Positions 6,066-8,440 of a stretch of 8,440 nucleotides of DNA are shown here, piece by piece. The notes under the pieces are model-generated. The model made no database searches. It was given only the letters and a program-made list of their open reading frames with translations, and was not told where the DNA came from. The DNA is from a bacterium. Lineage in GTDB: Bacteria > Actinomycetota > Acidimicrobiia > Acidimicrobiales > CATQHL01. Within the stretch, counting starts at the first letter, position 1. Every line of letters starts with the position of its first letter. Location of the stretch: NCBI GenBank assembly GCA_028819945.1, contig JAPPKQ010000158.1, positions 1-8,440 of the forward strand, read 5' to 3'. Made by a program: the position numbers and the translations under genes.

Positions 6066-6086
6066 ATGCCCGGGTCTTGGCGATAG
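6066..6086 (+). other. Possible six-codon upstream ORF before the MFS gene
   Basis: The ATG lies six bases after TATGCT, so it would be at or next to the 5' end of the message. It encodes M-P-G-S-W-R and then TAG. The stop overlaps the AGGGG (6085-6089) that could serve as ribosome binding site for the TTG at 6095. Termination here could therefore deliver ribosomes to the transporter start (translational coupling). A frame this short can arise by chance. Confidence 0.25.
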
Positions 6087-6094
6087 GGGCGCGT

Positions 6095-7696
6095 TTGCCC
6101 CGTGTGACCTGCACCGAAACGTGCAGCCCGGACGAATTGCAGCGCCTGCTCCGGCCTCGTTCCGATGTCGTGGTCGAAGAGCCGGATCCCCCGACTCCCG
6201 AGGACGCGCCGGCACCCGGGACTCCGGCGCCCGAGGCGGCTTTCCGGGCGGTCGGCGGGCCCTTCGCCCACTACCGGCGCACCGTGCACATCCTCGAGCG
6301 CGGCGACGCCGAGTGCCTGGTCCGCCAGCACATCTCCTACCGGCTCTCGGTGCCGGTGTGGGGCTGGTTCCTGGCACCGCTGGCCAACCGCCAGTTGCGC
6401 CGGCCCCGCAGCGACGGCACGCAACCCTTCTGGGCACCCGCCGAGCGGCTGGATCCCCGCTCCGGCCAGGTCCTGGGGGTGCTGTGCCTGCTGGGGGTGG
6501 TGGCCGGCTACCTGGGCACGCTGCTGAGCCAGACCATCACCTTCGCCTTCGACGAGTTCGACGCCGGACTCGCCACCCAGGGCAACACCCTCACGGCGGT
6601 GCGGGTGGGCGTGCTGCTGGCGCTGGCGCTGGTGGCGCTGGCGGACCGCCGGGGGCGGCGACCCATGCTGCTCTTCGCCGCCGTGGCCGGCTGCCTGGTG
6701 GCGACATCCACAGCGGCTTCGACCGGCGTGTGGACCTACGGCGCCAGCCAGGCCGTCTCGCGCAGCCTCGCCACGGCGATGCTGGTACTGCTGGTGGTGA
6801 TCGCCGCCGAGGAGGTTCCCGCCGGGGCCCGTGCCTACGCCGTGTCGGTGCTGACGCTGTCCGCGGGGCTGGGGTCGGGCATGGTGGTGTGGCTGCTGCC
6901 GCTGGCCGACCTGGGGCTGCGAGCCTGGCGCATCCTCTTCCTGGCGCCGCTGCTGGCGCTGCCGCTGGTGCTGTTCTGCGCCCGCCGGTTGCCCGAGAGC
7001 AGGCGCTTCGCACCGCAGCCGGCTGAAGCCCCGCCGGGCGGGCACCCCGGAGACGCCGAGCGCCGGCGCCGCCGGGCCAAGCGCATGTTCCTGCTGGGGT
7101 GCGGGGCACTCGGGGTCAGCCTCTTCGCGGCGCCCGCCTCGCAGTTCCTGAACGAGTTCCTGCGCAGCCAGCGGTCGTTCTCCGCCGGCAACATCAGTGT
7201 CTTCCAGCTCTCCATCAACACGCCGGCGGCGATCGGCGTGCTCATCGGCGGCCGCTTCTCCGACGTCCGGGGGCGGCGACGGGTCGGCGCCCTCGGTCTC
7301 GCCGCCGGTGCGGCCTTCACGGTGTTCCGCTACGTGGCGGACGGCTGGCCGATGTGGATGTGGGGCGTGCTGGCCGGCATCTTCGGCGCGGCCAGCGTTC
7401 CGATCATGGGGGCCTTCGGAGGAGAGCTGTTCGGCACGTCCAAACGTGCCGGCTCCAACGGTGTGATCACGACCATGGGCGTGATCGGCTCGGTGATCGG
7501 CCTGCAGATCGTGGGCCGCTTCACCGACGCCGGCGGTGAGTTCGGGCACGTCTTCGCCATGATCGCCGGAGCGCCGCTGGTGGTGGCGCTGCTGATCCTG
7601 TTCGTCTTCCCCGAGACGGCTTGGCGCGAGCTGGAGGACCTGAACCCCGAGGACCTCAAGCCGGCGGACCAGGCCGCCCGCCCGCCGCCGGGCTGA
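6095..7696 (+). CDS. Major facilitator superfamily transporter with long soluble N-terminal region
   Basis: This is a secondary transporter of 533 aa in the inner membrane; the substrate is unknown. Residues 1-120 are soluble: a Pro/Glu-rich linker (about 28-50), then a compact stretch FRAVGGPFAHYRRTV...SYRLSVPVWGWF (50-92), unusual for MFS. Twelve membrane helices follow, the first at about 125-147. MFS motif A appears in both halves: LADRRGRRPM (182-191) after TM2 and GGRFSDVRGRRRV (385-397) after TM8. The two six-helix bundles are joined by a basic loop (about 300-330) beginning with PESRRF, the usual end of TM6 in sugar/drug-proton symporters. PETAWRELEDL closes TM12. The start is uncertain: TTG 6095 has AGGGG five bases upstream, GTG 6104 is next, and GTG 6170 is possible. 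It is divergent from murA and its stop is 5 bp from the convergent hydrolase stop. I cannot tell efflux from uptake. Confidence 0.88.
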   Translation: MPRVTCTETCSPDELQRLLRPRSDVVVEEPDPPTPEDAPAPGTPAPEAAFRAVGGPFAHYRRTVHILERGDAECLVRQHISYRLSVPVWGWFLAPLANRQLRRPRSDGTQPFWAPAERLDPRSGQVLGVLCLLGVVAGYLGTLLSQTITFAFDEFDAGLATQGNTLTAVRVGVLLALALVALADRRGRRPMLLFAAVAGCLVATSTAASTGVWTYGASQAVSRSLATAMLVLLVVIAAEEVPAGARAYAVSVLTLSAGLGSGMVVWLLPLADLGLRAWRILFLAPLLALPLVLFCARRLPESRRFAPQPAEAPPGGHPGDAERRRRRAKRMFLLGCGALGVSLFAAPASQFLNEFLRSQRSFSAGNISVFQLSINTPAAIGVLIGGRFSDVRGRRRVGALGLAAGAAFTVFRYVADGWPMWMWGVLAGIFGAASVPIMGAFGGELFGTSKRAGSNGVITTMGVIGSVIGLQIVGRFTDAGGEFGHVFAMIAGAPLVVALLILFVFPETAWRELEDLNPEDLKPADQAARPPPG

Positions 7697-7701
7697 GCCC
7701 G

Positions 7702-8289
7702 CTAACCCCCCGGCGCCGCCAGCCAGGCGCGCACCGCGGCGACCACCGCCTCGTCGTCGGCCAGGCGGGTGTCGTGGCCGCGGCCGGGGAGCCACACGTG
7801 GGTGACATCACCGGCGATGGCGGCGGTGTGGGCGGCGAACTCCTCGGGCGTGCCGAACGGGTCCCGGTCGCCGCCCACGAACAGGCACGGCACCGCCAGG
7901 CTTTCGAAGTGGGCCACCCGCAGGTTGTCGGGTCGCCGGGGCGGGTGCAGCGGGTAGCTCAGCAGGACGAGACCGGCGGCGGGGAGCCCGTCGGCGACCG
8001 CCAGCGAGCAGACGCGGCCGCCCATGGAGCGCCCGCCCAGCACAAGACTCGCCGGATCGATGGACTCCTCGGCGCACATGGCCGCCGCCTGCTCGGCGAT
8101 GTGCGGCACCAGCCGTTCGACCCGCGGCGGTGGCCCCCGGCGGCCGCCGCTGCGGTACGGAAACGCCACACGGTGCACCGGTAGCGGGACCAGCGCGCGC
8201 TCCAGGGCGACCAGGGTGTGATGGTCGGGGTCGCCGCCGGCGCCGGGTGCCAGGAGCAGGCCCCCGGCGGCACGCACCGCCGTGCTCAC
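7702..8289 (-). CDS. Alpha/beta hydrolase, KANL3/Tex30-like (dienelactone-hydrolase-related) family
   Basis: This is a 195-aa protein with a compact alpha/beta hydrolase fold and no signal peptide, so probably cytosolic. LLLAPGAGGD (residues 11-20) is the first strand and oxyanion-hole region, with DHHTL following as in Tex30/KANL3-type hydrolases. The nucleophile elbow is GRSMGGR with S88. The strand LVLLSYPLHPP (108-117) is followed by LFVGGDRDPFG (136-146), holding the catalytic Asp (D143, or D141). The catalytic His is H172 in PGRGHD. A complete triad predicts activity on an ester, thioester or similar bond; the substrate is unknown. It starts with GTG 8289, whose GTGA overlaps the stop of the upstream gene, so the two are translationally coupled. 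Its stop is 5 bp from the convergent MFS stop. The family is clear; the specific function is not. Confidence 0.88.
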   Translation of the reverse strand: MSTAVRAAGGLLLAPGAGGDPDHHTLVALERALVPLPVHRVAFPYRSGGRRGPPPRVERLVPHIAEQAAAMCAEESIDPASLVLGGRSMGGRVCSLAVADGLPAAGLVLLSYPLHPPRRPDNLRVAHFESLAVPCLFVGGDRDPFGTPEEFAAHTAAIAGDVTHVWLPGRGHDTRLADDEAVVAAVRAWLAAPGG

Positions 8290-8440
8290 GACAGCAGGAT
8301 CCGCCGCGCCTCCACGAGGTCGCTGATCCGTGCGCCGGCCTCACCGTCGGCGCCGCCGGCGCCGGGATGGGCCGTGGCCACGAGGCGACGGAAGCGCTTC
8401 TGCCCGTCGGCCGCGACGAGCCCGTCGCGCGACTCCAACT
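8286..8440 (-). CDS. C-terminal end of a protein with a degenerate J-domain-like tail (N-terminus outside window)
   Basis: Fifty in-frame codons run from the right edge to a TGA at 8288-8286. The visible end reads DGQKRFRRLVATAHPGAGG (residues 11-29 of the fragment), an acidic/Gly linker, then ISDLVEARRILLS. This has the layout of helix II, loop and helix III of a DnaJ J-domain, with the common ending (VEARR.LL). The HPD tripeptide that activates Hsp70 ATPase reads HPG, so normal DnaK stimulation is doubtful. The stop overlaps the GTG start of the alpha/beta hydrolase by four bases, so they form one operon. The frame is convincing because of this overlap and the GC bias. The J-domain reading is an inference from about 40 residues, and the rest of the protein is not visible. 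Confidence 0.65.
   Translation of the reverse strand, partial: LESRDGLVAADGQKRFRRLVATAHPGAGGADGEAGARISDLVEARRILLS

Noticed and set aside
6175..6245. Second copy of the palindromic repeat in the MFS N-terminal coding region (minus-strand frame reads ...RESGDPA...)
   Set aside because: The DNA lacks the paired TTCCGGC/GCCGGAA arms. The resemblance is from Pro-rich, GC-rich codons.
7690..7704. Terminator between the convergent MFS and hydrolase genes
   Set aside because: Only five bases separate the stops. I could not identify a convincing stem followed by a T tract on either strand.
6041..7795. Minus-strand open frame of 584 codons opposite the MFS gene
   Set aside because: It is a low-complexity Arg/Gly/His/Gln product antisense to a clear 12-TM transporter, so it is a shadow frame.

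Overview
The window is very GC-rich, densely packed chromosomal DNA with strong G/C third-position bias. Several starts look leaderless: a TANNNT-type -10 box lies about six bases before the start codon. Protein features are actinobacterial: MurA with Asp in place of the catalytic Cys, a rhomboid protease with an N-terminal Cys-rich zinc module, and an IscS/MnmA pair. I infer a high-GC actinomycete, possibly of the Acidimicrobiia type. That placement comes from general resemblance, since I have run no search.

Layout, left to right. (1) On the minus strand, a cysteine desulfurase gene is followed after 27 bp by mnmA, whose 3' end is cut by the left window edge. Together they form a sulfur relay for tRNA 2-thiouridylation. 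(2) A 184-bp intergenic stretch holds a palindromic intergenic repeat. (3) On the plus strand, a SAM methyltransferase is followed at once by an SRPBCC-fold protein. (4) Convergent to these, on minus, is a rhomboid intramembrane protease. (5) Divergent from the rhomboid is a 59-aa single-pass membrane protein gene. (6) Its stop codon interlocks with the stop of murA (minus) in one CTAG. (7) Divergent from murA, across a 50-bp gap with overlapping -10-like boxes, is a 12-TM MFS transporter with an unusual soluble N-terminal region of about 120 aa. (8) Convergent to it, 5 bp away, is an alpha/beta hydrolase of the KANL3/Tex30 type. It overlaps by a GTGA the end of an upstream gene whose C-terminus resembles a J-domain lacking the HPD aspartate. 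That gene runs off the right edge.

Most of the window is ordinary housekeeping and accessory chromosome. I see no mobile element, CRISPR array, RNA gene, phage or defence cassette. The points most worth a second look are the Cys-to-Asp MurA (predicted fosfomycin insensitivity), the small N-out membrane protein divergent from a rhomboid protease (candidate substrate or partner), the repeated leaderless-promoter pattern, the symmetric murA/MFS promoter with a six-codon upstream ORF, the MFS N-terminal extension, and the degenerate J-domain.
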